Assembly: GCA_030831445.1 (NCBI GenBank)
Contig: JAURLB010000004.1
Span: 1 to 6,012 of the forward strand
From: Candidatus Nanopelagicales bacterium
GTDB lineage: Bacteria; Actinomycetota; Actinomycetes; S36-B12; UBA5976
DNA: 6,012 nucleotides
Reading direction: 5' to 3'
The notes below the pieces were generated by a model. That model was not told the DNA's origin and did not search any database. It saw only the letters and a program-made list of their open reading frames with translations. Every line of letters starts with the position of its first letter. The stretch's first letter is position 1. Position numbers and translations under genes: made by a program. Below are positions 1 through 5,877 of this stretch, piece by piece.

Positions 1-1
1 T

Positions 2-667
2 CACATCACGTATTTGAAGGCAGGTGAAATCGCTGAGGAAGTGGGAATCTCTTGGGTTGGTTTACATGCACGTACTGCATTGCAACTTTACAGTGGTACT
101 GCGCGCTGGCAGGCAATCAAAAAATTGAAAGCCCATATTTCGATTCCAGTTCTTGGCAATGGTGACATTTGGTCAGGTCATGATGCGCGAAGAATGTTTG
201 AAGAAACCGGATGCGATGGCGTGATTGTTGGACGTGGATGCCTTGGCAAACCTTGGCTATTTGCGGATATTGAGTTTGCGCTTCGCGGCGATGTCATTCC
301 CACTCAGCCAGACTTCAGATCTATAGCCCAAATGATGCTACGTCATGTGCAACTGCTAGCAGAATATCTGGATGATGAAGCGCAGGCGTCACGAGAATTC
401 AGGAAACATGTTGCGTGGTACACAAAAGGTTTCCGAGTTGGAGGCGAAACAAGACATCAGTTAGCAATGATTTCATCTATCGCAGAATTAGAGTCACTCC
501 TTGAAAGTATTGAAGATCAGCCGTACCCCACTTCTGTCCTGGATGAGCCACGCGGTCGTTCGTCGGCCGCAAAGTCAGTGTCATTGCCAGAAGGATGGCT
601 TGAAAGTTCCGACCTCTTTGACTCGAGCGAACTAACCGGTGCTGAACTGAGTGTCAGTGGCGGATAG
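2..667 (+). CDS. dusB: tRNA-dihydrouridine synthase, DusB type (5' partial)
   Basis: FMN-dependent enzyme that reduces uridine to dihydrouridine in tRNA D-loops, using NAD(P)H in the cytoplasm. The frame is open from base 2, so the gene begins outside the window. The 221 visible residues are roughly the last 60% of a typical actinobacterial Dus. Visible motifs, numbered from the first complete codon, are LHART (21-25) followed by YSG and W, the TIM-barrel strand IPVLGNGD (48-55), and the FMN phosphate-binding segment GRGCLGKPW (77-85). The helical tRNA-recognition domain includes REFRKHVAWYTKGF (131-144). The catalytic Cys lies in the missing N-terminal part and cannot be checked. The low-complexity tail ending ELSVSGG resembles tails I know from actinobacterial homologues. 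The next gene starts 15 bases after the stop, so co-transcription is likely. The family is certain; the DusB subgroup is likely. Confidence 0.93.
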   Translation, partial: HITYLKAGEIAEEVGISWVGLHARTALQLYSGTARWQAIKKLKAHISIPVLGNGDIWSGHDARRMFEETGCDGVIVGRGCLGKPWLFADIEFALRGDVIPTQPDFRSIAQMMLRHVQLLAEYLDDEAQASREFRKHVAWYTKGFRVGGETRHQLAMISSIAELESLLESIEDQPYPTSVLDEPRGRSSAAKSVSLPEGWLESSDLFDSSELTGAELSVSGG

Positions 668-668
668 C

Positions 669-674
669 AAGGTG
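669..674 (+). promoter_or_regulatory. Shine-Dalgarno site of the ydcF-like gene
   Basis: AAGGTG lies 8 bases before the GTG at 683 and just after the dusB stop. It supports that GTG as the start of the membrane-anchored DUF218 protein. Confidence 0.6.
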
Positions 675-682
675 AACCTACT

Positions 683-1288
683 GTGAAGAAAGTCTTGAAC
701 ATCGCTAAAACTCTAGTACTTGCCCTGCTTGCAACTTTTCTGGTCGTGAGTGTTGCTGCCGCATTTACAGTTTGGCGAGACAGTAATTTCAGAACACTTG
801 AATCGGCCGATGCAATAGTTGTGCTCGGTGCGGCGCAATATGCTGGGAAACCGAGCCCGGTCTTAAAGAATCGACTTGATACCGCAGCCGAGGTTTTCGC
901 TGAAGGATATGCACCTGTCATTCTGACTGTGGGCAGCAACTTGCCGGGAGATACAACTACTGAAGCAGAAGCAGGACGAGCATATTTGCTAGAAAAGCAT
1001 AATCTTGAACCTGAACGCGTGGTTGCAATCACCGAAGGCGAGGACACACTTACGTCCATACAAGCGATTGATACTTTTGCTCAACGAAAGTCTTGGAAAA
1101 CTTTGATTTTGATTTCAGATTCAATGCACAGTGCTCGCGTGAAAACAATGGCAGAGTCTTTCGGATATGTAACTTTCACTTCATCAGCACAATCAGGGCC
1201 AGGCTCTAGTTTCGATGCAGGTTATTTTGCGAAAGAGAGCCTCGGCATTGTCTATTTCTGGATCAGCCGATTAAGTGGGACTCAATGA
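683..1288 (+). CDS. Membrane-anchored YdcF/SanA/ElyC-family (DUF218) protein
   Basis: 201 residues, GTG start with a Shine-Dalgarno. Residues 2-9 are basic, and 10-31 form one hydrophobic segment that looks like a signal anchor, so residues after about 32 probably lie outside the membrane. The DUF218 domain is clear: DAIVVLGAAQYAGKPSP (43-59), NRLDTA (63-68), a TVGS turn (82-85), PGDTTTEAEAGRAYL (88-102) with its usual acidic Glu, EGEDTLTS (118-125), and ISDSMHSARVKTMAE (144-158). Known members SanA and ElyC of E. coli affect envelope integrity and peptidoglycan or lipid-carrier metabolism; the biochemical activity of most members is unknown, and I infer only an envelope role here. The SanA-like single-anchor layout fits better than soluble YdcF. 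Many relatives have D-P-aromatic-H where this one has DSMH (146-149). Its stop overlaps the dgt start as ATGA. Confidence 0.87.
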   Translation: MKKVLNIAKTLVLALLATFLVVSVAAAFTVWRDSNFRTLESADAIVVLGAAQYAGKPSPVLKNRLDTAAEVFAEGYAPVILTVGSNLPGDTTTEAEAGRAYLLEKHNLEPERVVAITEGEDTLTSIQAIDTFAQRKSWKTLILISDSMHSARVKTMAESFGYVTFTSSAQSGPGSSFDAGYFAKESLGIVYFWISRLSGTQ

Positions 1289-2520
1289 CCATCAATCTTG
1301 CAGGCTATCGTGAAAGCGACTTTGAGCGTTTCGTTGACGAACCACCCAAACGTCAAGTCCGCAGTGCATTTGCTCGCGACCGAGCACGTATATTGCATTC
1401 CTCAGCATTACGTCGACTCGCTGCGAAAACTCAGATTCACACAGCAGGCACAAGTGACTTTCTTCGCACACGTCTCACGCACACACTCGAGGTAAGCCAA
1501 ATAGGAAGAGAGCTGGGCGAAGCATTCGGATGTGATGCGGACCTTGTGGAAGTTGGTTGCTTAGCGCACGACATTGGGCATCCACCGTTTGGGCATAATG
1601 GGGAAGCTGCACTCAATATTGTGATGTCAGATTTTGGTGGCTTTGAGGGAAATGCACAAAATCTTAGAGTTCTTTCTCGACTTGAATCAAAAACTTTTGA
1701 CTCGCAAGGCAACTCGCTCGGACTAAATCTCACTCGAGCGAGCCTGGATGCGGCAATCAAATACCCATGGAGTCACCAAGAAAATCCGGTGAAGTTTGGG
1801 TATTACATTGATGATGCACCAATATTCAACTGGATTAGAAAGACCGCAGGCGAAGGTCAATGCTTCGAAGCACAGGTGATGGATTGGGCAGACGACGTTG
1901 CCTACAGTGTTCACGATGTTGAAGACGCAATCGTTTCAAGGCATCTCAGCCTCAGCATTCTTGATCATCCAGATGAAGTGCAGGAAGTCATTACGTTGGC
2001 ACAACAGTATTACACAGACGCGAACGAGACGCTACTTTCAGAAGCGATTGCACGTCTAAAAAAATTAGAATATTGGGTAACTTCGTACGATGAATCGCAG
2101 AGGTCGCTTGCTCGTCTCAAGAATTTCACAAGTTTGCTCATCGGACGTTTTTGTAGTGCTGTCATCGATGAAACGAAACGCCATTATCAAAATGAAAACT
2201 TGACCCGCTATTCGGCCAACCTTGTCGTTCCTGACTGGGCTCGACATGAAGTTGCCATTTTAAAAACCCTCGCTAATCGTTATGTTATGCAACGTGAGGG
2301 AGTTGAGAGCCTGCATCAGGCGCAACAAGAAAAACTTGCTTTCCTCGTGCAGTACATTGTGCAAATGGATGGCGAGCCACTTGAGCCCTGGCTACAGGGA
2401 AGTTGGCAACACTCAGTCAGTGATGCTGAAAGACTCCGGGTTGCAGTTGATCAAGTGGCAAGTTTGACCGACATCTCTGCAGAAGCTTGGTTCAGAAAGT
2501 TTTCAGGTCACGGGTCATGA
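1285..2520 (+). CDS. dgt: Deoxyguanosinetriphosphate triphosphohydrolase (dGTPase), HD superfamily
   Basis: Predicted to hydrolyse dGTP to deoxyguanosine and triphosphate, helping to set dNTP pools. It has 411 residues, close to the usual actinobacterial length. The HD metal site is complete: H66 in RLTHTLEV, H95-D96 in LAHDIGHPPFGHNGE (93-107), and the distal Asp in WADDVAYSVHDVED (201-214; D203 or D204). EGNAQNLRVL (121-130) is a family signature near the nucleotide and ssDNA sites. The N-terminal RDRARILHSSALRRLAAKTQ (31-50) and the C-terminal DQVASLTDISA are also typical. The ATG overlaps the previous stop as ATGA, and only a weak purine stretch (AAGTGGGA, 1273-1280) precedes it, so translation is probably coupled to the upstream gene. 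The gene ends in another ATGA overlap with dnaG, a pairing common in Actinobacteria. I see no truncation and no missing key residue. Confidence 0.96.
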   Translation: MTINLAGYRESDFERFVDEPPKRQVRSAFARDRARILHSSALRRLAAKTQIHTAGTSDFLRTRLTHTLEVSQIGRELGEAFGCDADLVEVGCLAHDIGHPPFGHNGEAALNIVMSDFGGFEGNAQNLRVLSRLESKTFDSQGNSLGLNLTRASLDAAIKYPWSHQENPVKFGYYIDDAPIFNWIRKTAGEGQCFEAQVMDWADDVAYSVHDVEDAIVSRHLSLSILDHPDEVQEVITLAQQYYTDANETLLSEAIARLKKLEYWVTSYDESQRSLARLKNFTSLLIGRFCSAVIDETKRHYQNENLTRYSANLVVPDWARHEVAILKTLANRYVMQREGVESLHQAQQEKLAFLVQYIVQMDGEPLEPWLQGSWQHSVSDAERLRVAVDQVASLTDISAEAWFRKFSGHGS

Positions 2521-4334
2521 GCAAGATTCGCGAAGCAGACGTAACGCTTGTGAAAAATACAGCGCGAATTCAGGACATCGTCAGTTCGTTCGTGAATTTG
2601 AAGCCGGCTGGTCCTGGAAGCTTCAAAGGGTTATGCCCATTTCATGATGAGCGAACGCCATCGTTTCATGTGACACCTGCGCGCGGTTTCTTCTACTGCT
2701 TTGGCTGCCAAGAAAGTGGCGATGTCGTTTCTTTCTTGCAAAAAATGGAAGGACTGACTTTTGTTGAAACAATTGAAAAGTTGGCTAAACACTATTCAAT
2801 AGTTTTACATTACGAAGAAGGCAACACCGCAAAGACAAATGCGTCATCGCTCAGGGCAAGAATTGTTGCGGCACATGAACTTGCAATTGGCTATTACGCA
2901 TCTCATCTCAAATCTCAAGATCTCGCAACAAGATATCTGCGAGAAAGAGGGTTTGGCGAAGAAGTGTGGAAAGAATTCGAAATCGGGTATTCGCCAGAAG
3001 GTTGGGACGGCTTATTGCGCCATGCACTTTCCCAAGGTTTCACCAATGACGAATTGCTCGCCGCCGGATTGTTGTCGCAGGGAAGTCGTGGGACGTATGA
3101 TCGATTTCGAGGTCGACTTATGTTTCCAATACGTGATCTCAGTGGTGAAGCAGTCGGCTTTGGGGCAAGAAAACTGCACGACAACGATGAAGGCCCAAAG
3201 TATTTGAATACACCAGAGACTGCGGTGTACAAAAAATCGCAACTACTGTACGGAATGGATCGAGCCCGAAAGAGTGTGAGCCAAAGTCAGCAGGTAGTAA
3301 TTGTTGAAGGCTATACCGACGTTATTGCCTGCCATTTAGCTGGAATCACGAACGCAGTCGCGACGTGCGGGACTGCCTTTGGTATCGAGCACATACGAAT
3401 CATGCGTCGCCTCTTACATGACGATGTTGCAAGCCAGTCACAAGTCATCTTCACATTTGATGGTGATGAGGCTGGTAAGAAAGCGGCACTGAAGGCGTTT
3501 AGTGAGGATCAGAAATTCGTAGCTCAAACGTATGTTGCAATTGAACCTTCTGGAATGGACCCATGCGAACTTCGCCAAGAACTAGGTGATGAAGGATTAC
3601 GTAATTTGTTGGCACGAAAAGTTCCTATGTTCGAGTTTGTCATTCGGCATAATCTTCAGCAATTTGATTTGAATATTGCAGAGAATCGAGTTGCAGCCTT
3701 AGCGCAATGCGCGCCTGTTGTTGCCAACATTAAAGATCCCGTGTTACGCAACGAATACGTACGCAACGTCGCCGGCTGGCTTGGGGTAGACATCGAACTT
3801 GTCAAACGAGCTGTTTCGACTAAACCTCAATCTCAGCCCGCAAGCGTTGCAAAAGTAGATGTTGGATTTGATTTGAAGAAAATCGAACACAGAGTTGAAT
3901 ATGAAGCACTGAAAGTAGTTTTGCAACATCCCGCGGAGGCGGCAGAGTGGTATCAAAGTATTGAGCGTGAAGCATTCACAAGTCCGTCACTGCAGTCGCT
4001 GCATGATGTGCTCTATCATGTTTTTCAAACTAACAATTTTTCAGAATCCCATGTTTGGACAGATGAGGTCATCCAAAGTAATCCGATTGCCGCCCAACTC
4101 ATCGTTGAACCCCTGCAAATTAGAGAGTCACAAAGTATTTCAGTGTATGTGACAAGTGTGTTGGCACGGCTGCTTGAGTTGGATGCCACCAGGAGAATTC
4201 TCGACCTCAAGGGCCAAGTGCAACGAGCACCAGAAGGTAGCCTTCAGCAAACCGAACTCTTCGCCCAGTTGATCGCCCTTGAGGAAACCAAGCGCTTTTA
4301 CAAGGACCACTCCCGTGGGCAAACCCTCGGCTAG
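2517..4334 (+). CDS. dnaG: DNA primase DnaG
   Basis: Synthesises RNA primers for Okazaki fragments and works with the replicative helicase DnaB. It has 605 residues, at the short end of the usual 600-640 range. The CHC2 zinc-binding domain has C40, H43, C61 and C64, with HVTPARGFFYCFGC around the second pair. The RNA-polymerase core includes RFRGRLMFPIRD (196-207) and GFGARKL (214-220). The TOPRIM acidic residues are E264 in VIVEGYTDVI and D315/D317 in FTFDGDEAGKKAA. The actinobacterial motif MDPCELR follows at 347-353. A polar linker (about 434-448) leads to the helicase-binding C-terminal region, which ends in a charged helix. The ATG at 2517 is preferred because the protein then begins MSKIREADV like its relatives, it forms an ATGA overlap with dgt, and AGG at 2505-2507 is well spaced. 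An upstream in-frame start at 2487 would add ten residues unlike the family. Confidence 0.97.
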   Translation: MSKIREADVTLVKNTARIQDIVSSFVNLKPAGPGSFKGLCPFHDERTPSFHVTPARGFFYCFGCQESGDVVSFLQKMEGLTFVETIEKLAKHYSIVLHYEEGNTAKTNASSLRARIVAAHELAIGYYASHLKSQDLATRYLRERGFGEEVWKEFEIGYSPEGWDGLLRHALSQGFTNDELLAAGLLSQGSRGTYDRFRGRLMFPIRDLSGEAVGFGARKLHDNDEGPKYLNTPETAVYKKSQLLYGMDRARKSVSQSQQVVIVEGYTDVIACHLAGITNAVATCGTAFGIEHIRIMRRLLHDDVASQSQVIFTFDGDEAGKKAALKAFSEDQKFVAQTYVAIEPSGMDPCELRQELGDEGLRNLLARKVPMFEFVIRHNLQQFDLNIAENRVAALAQCAPVVANIKDPVLRNEYVRNVAGWLGVDIELVKRAVSTKPQSQPASVAKVDVGFDLKKIEHRVEYEALKVVLQHPAEAAEWYQSIEREAFTSPSLQSLHDVLYHVFQTNNFSESHVWTDEVIQSNPIAAQLIVEPLQIRESQSISVYVTSVLARLLELDATRRILDLKGQVQRAPEGSLQQTELFAQLIALEETKRFYKDHSRGQTLG

Positions 4335-4344
4335 TTGGTATTCT
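4316..4344 (+). promoter_or_regulatory. Candidate sigma70-type promoter for tRNA-Asn
   Basis: TGGGCA (4316-4321) matches four of six bases of the -35 consensus TTGACA. After a 17-base spacer, TATTCT (4339-4344) matches four of six of TATAAT and fits the actinobacterial TANNNT pattern. A transcript would begin near 4351, about five bases before the mature tRNA. The -35 lies inside the end of dnaG and the -10 just after its stop. This is a by-eye match and remains a prediction. Confidence 0.4.
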
Positions 4345-4355
4345 TCCTCCCCCAT

Positions 4356-4428
4356 TCCTCCGTAGCTCAATTGGCAGAGCACCCGACTGTTAATCGGGTG
4401 GTTATTGGTTCGAGTCCAATCGGGGGAG
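4356..4428 (+). tRNA. tRNA-Asn (anticodon GTT)
   Basis: A complete 73-base cloverleaf can be folded by hand. The acceptor stem pairs TCCTCCG (4356-4362) with CGGGGGA (4421-4427), with one T-G wobble. The D stem pairs GCTC with GAGC around AATTGGCA. The anticodon stem pairs CCCGA (4382-4386) with TCGGG (4394-4398) around CTGTTAA, placing anticodon GTT at 4389-4391. The variable loop has five bases, and the T stem pairs ATTGG with CCAAT around TTCGAGT. The discriminator base is G (4428), as expected for tRNA-Asn. CA, but not CCA, follows, so the 3' CCA is not encoded and must be added by the CCA-adding enzyme. The gene reads AAC and AAU codons. It starts 21 bases after the dnaG stop and may be read both from its own promoter and by readthrough from dnaG. 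Confidence 0.97.
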
Positions 4429-4540
4429 CAGATTGGCAATCTTGAGCCTCATTTGGCAAGATAAGCCCCCTACCGAGGCGGACCCTCTAACCCCCCGGTT
4501 GACCATCTTGAATCTTGCCTTCGTGCCCCACGCGAAACGC

Positions 4541-4546
4541 TAGATT
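4541..4546 (+). promoter_or_regulatory. Possible -10 box upstream of rpsP
   Basis: TAGATT matches four of six bases of TATAAT and the actinobacterial TANNNT form. Initiation would fall near 4553, giving a leader of about 23 bases before the GTG. No good -35 sits at the ideal distance: TTGCCT (4515-4520) has a 20-base spacer, and TTGACC (4499-4504) is much too far away. The operon may instead be read through from tRNA-Asn or dnaG. Confidence 0.3.
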
Positions 4547-4558
4547 CTTCGTCAACAC

Positions 4559-4565
4559 AAAGGAG
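4559..4565 (+). promoter_or_regulatory. Shine-Dalgarno site of rpsP
   Basis: AAAGGAG, the strongest ribosome-binding site in the window, ends 10 bases before the GTG at 4576. It settles that GTG as the S16 start, which also gives the family N-terminus MAVKI. Confidence 0.8.
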
Positions 4566-4575
4566 ACCCACGTAC

Positions 4576-5070
4576 GTGGCCGTAAAAATAAAGCTCAAGC
4601 GTTTGGGCAAAATCCGCAACCCGCAATTTCGAGTCGTCATTGCTGACTCGAAGACTGCACGCAATGGTCGTTCCATTGAAGAAATCGGTATTTACTATCC
4701 AAAAGAAGAACCCTCACGAATTGAAATCAATTCAGAGCGTGCTCTCTACTGGCTCGGTGTTGGAGCTCAACCAACCGAAGCGGTAATGGTTTTACTCAAG
4801 ATCACAGGTGATTGGCAGAAATTCAAAGGACTGCCTGGAACTGAAGGTACGTTGAGGGTCAAAGGCGCAAAAATCGATAAGCGCACGGTCTTCGCTGCAG
4901 CTGTTGAAGATGCAGCCAAGACAAAGTCTGAACCTGAAGCAAAGCCAAAGAAAAAAGTCGAAGAAGTTGTTGAAAAATCTGAACCGGTAGTTGAAGTATC
5001 GAGTGACGAAGTTGTTGAAAACGTCGCTGAGGTCTCCGAAACTTCTGGTGAAGAATCAACCTCAGAGTAA
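4576..5070 (+). CDS. rpsP: 30S ribosomal protein S16 with acidic C-terminal extension
   Basis: Small-subunit protein that binds 16S rRNA and helps 30S assembly. Residues 1 to about 85 are the conserved S16 fold: [20 protein letters not shown], then [33 protein letters not shown] (56-68) and [19 protein letters not shown] (73-91). The total of 164 residues is far longer than the 80-90 of most bacteria but fits Actinobacteria, where a charged C-terminal extension is usual. Residues 111-164 are low-complexity and hold 15 Glu, 2 Asp and 7 Lys. The last 30 residues have ten acidic residues and no Lys or Arg, and are probably disordered. The GTG start follows a strong Shine-Dalgarno. This is the first gene of the rpsP - KH - rimM - trmD cluster, with 13 bases to the next start. 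Confidence 0.97.
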   Translation: MAVKIKLKRLGKIRNPQFRVVIADSKTARNGRSIEEIGIYYPKEEPSRIEINSERALYWLGVGAQPTEAVMVLLKITGDWQKFKGLPGTEGTLRVKGAKIDKRTVFAAAVEDAAKTKSEPEAKPKKKVEEVVEKSEPVVEVSSDEVVENVAEVSETSGEESTSE

Positions 5071-5072
5071 TC

Positions 5073-5078
5073 AAGGGG
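5073..5078 (+). promoter_or_regulatory. Shine-Dalgarno site of the KH protein gene
   Basis: AAGGGG lies 5 bases before the ATG at 5084, in the 13-base gap after rpsP. It supports this ATG over a longer in-frame reading from 4991 that would run back into rpsP. Confidence 0.6.
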
Positions 5079-5083
5079 TTCTC

Positions 5084-5359
5084 ATGCTAGAAGATGCGTT
5101 GGAGCATCTTGTTCGTGGAATTGTCGATCATCCAGACGACGTAGTGGTCAAGGTGAAAAACAATCGTTCCACCTCAGACTCGCGTGGTGGTGGTCGCTAC
5201 AAGGGCGGCAAGACCTTTCAGGTGATTGTTAATTCAGAAGATCTTGGTCGTGTGATTGGTCGAAATGGTCGCACAGCAAACGCCCTACGAACTGTTCTCA
5301 TAGCACTTAATCAAGGTCGAAATTTACGTATCGACTTTGTGGATGTTAACGACAATTAG
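5084..5359 (+). CDS. khpA: KH-domain RNA-binding protein, KhpA-like
   Basis: Small single-KH RNA-binding protein of the KhpA (YlqC) family. Known members bind many RNAs, partner with KhpB (Jag/EloR) in some bacteria, and lie between rpsP and rimM, as here. It has 91 residues; relatives are usually about 75-80. The order of parts fits the KH fold: helix LEDALEHLVRGIVD (2-15), strand VVVKVK (20-25), strand KTFQVIVN (43-50), helix EDLGRVIG (52-59), the RNA-gripping GxxG loop GRNG (59-62), helix RTANALRTVLIALN (63-76), and the final strand LRIDFVDV (81-88). Extra length sits between the first two strands, where residues 26-42 are rich in Gly, Arg and Ser and contain SRGGGRYKGG. The stop TAG shares its G with the rimM GTG start. 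The role is inferred from family and position; the symbol is by homology. Confidence 0.9.
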   Translation: MLEDALEHLVRGIVDHPDDVVVKVKNNRSTSDSRGGGRYKGGKTFQVIVNSEDLGRVIGRNGRTANALRTVLIALNQGRNLRIDFVDVNDN

Positions 5360-5877
5360 TGCAAACCCTACGACGAGTTGTTGGTCGAATCTCCAAACCG
5401 CATGGCGTGAGGGGCGAACTTCAAATTGAAGTGCGAACAGATGAGCCCGAATTACGTTTTGCGCCAGGAAACACACTCCTGCTTGATGATAATCAACTCA
5501 AGATCGTGTCTGCCAAAGTCCATGGCAAGTATTTGTTGGTGAAGTTTGAGGGCTTTGAGTCTAGGAACGATGTTGAACATTTGCGCAATGGTTTGCTCGA
5601 AGTAATCGTCAACATCGCGACAACACCTGCTGATGAAGATGAATTCTATGACTATCAATTAGTAGGGTTGGATGTCATCGTTCATGGTGAAACTATTGGC
5701 ACGACTAAAGAAGTCTTACATCTGCCAGCTCAAGATGTGTTAGTTGTAATGCGCAACGGTGAAGAATTACTGATTCCCTTTGTCAAGGAGATTGTGACAG
5801 AAGTCAATATTGAGAAGAAATTCGTAGTCGTAAGTCCACCCCCAGGCTTGTTAGAAGAAGTACCCGATGAAGATTGA
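5359..5877 (+). CDS. rimM: Ribosome maturation factor RimM
   Basis: Assembly factor that acts in maturation of the 30S head and binds ribosomal protein S19. It has 172 residues, normal for the family. The N-terminal RimM beta-barrel includes VVGRISKPHGVRGELQIEV (7-25), with the hallmark PHGVRGE, then ELRFAPGNTL (31-40) and FEGFESRNDVEHLRNGLL (63-80). The C-terminal PRC barrel runs from about 95 to 163: FYDYQLVGLDVIV (96-108), G-E-T-I-G-T (110-115), DVLVV (126-130), LLIPFVKEIV (137-146) and VVVSPPPGLL (156-165). The GTG start overlaps the preceding TAG by one base, and I see no clear Shine-Dalgarno, which suggests reinitiation after the KH gene. Its last 11 bases overlap the trmD start. Placement beside rpsP and trmD is conserved across bacteria. 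Confidence 0.97.
   Translation: MQTLRRVVGRISKPHGVRGELQIEVRTDEPELRFAPGNTLLLDDNQLKIVSAKVHGKYLLVKFEGFESRNDVEHLRNGLLEVIVNIATTPADEDEFYDYQLVGLDVIVHGETIGTTKEVLHLPAQDVLVVMRNGEELLIPFVKEIVTEVNIEKKFVVVSPPPGLLEEVPDED

Larger units (their letters stand above)
4429..4575 (+). other. Intergenic spacer with alternative inverted repeats (tRNA trailer / rpsP leader)
   Basis: This is the only sizeable non-coding stretch, and I found no plausible small gene in it. Its left half contains ATCTTG at 4439-4444, 4505-4510 and 4512-4517, and one complementary CAAGAT at 4457-4462. Three stems are possible: AGATT (4430-4434) with AATCT (4438-4442), ATCTTG (4439-4444) with CAAGAT (4457-4462), and GGCAAGAT (4455-4462) with ATCTTGCC (4512-4519). 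The last encloses two small hairpins, GAGG/CCTC (4475-4487) and AACC/GGTT (4489-4500). The first and second stems exclude each other, as do the second and third. No T-run follows any of them, so a classical intrinsic terminator is not supported. It may be a processing signal, a leader structure or chance. Confidence 0.45.

Noticed and set aside
517..1059. Long minus-strand reading frame of 180 codons
   Set aside because: It runs antisense across the end of dusB and the start of the DUF218 gene, both of which have clear family motifs. Its Ser/Arg/Val-rich product has no recognisable motif, so it is a shadow frame.
2487..2516. Upstream in-frame start for dnaG adding ten residues
   Set aside because: The added residues lie inside dgt and do not resemble primase N-termini. 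The ATG at 2517 gives the family start, the ATGA overlap and a spaced AGG.
2839..3207. 122-codon + strand frame inside dnaG
   Set aside because: It overlaps the primase core in another frame, has no domain motifs and has no Shine-Dalgarno, so it is a shadow.
4140..4439. Minus-strand 99-codon frame covering the tRNA
   Set aside because: Its stretch PDWTRTNNHPINSRVLCQLS is the reverse translation of tRNA-Asn, a classic source of spurious proteins in databases. The rest is antisense to dnaG.
4440..4470. Intrinsic terminator after tRNA-Asn
   Set aside because: The possible hairpin (TCTTG/CAAGA with an inner GCC/GGC) is followed by TAAGCCCCC and not by a T-run, so a Rho-independent terminator cannot be claimed.
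4991..5083. Longer reading of the KH gene starting inside rpsP
   Set aside because: The extra 31 residues come from the S16 tail in another frame. The ATG at 5084 follows AAGGGG and gives the family start MLEDALEHLV.
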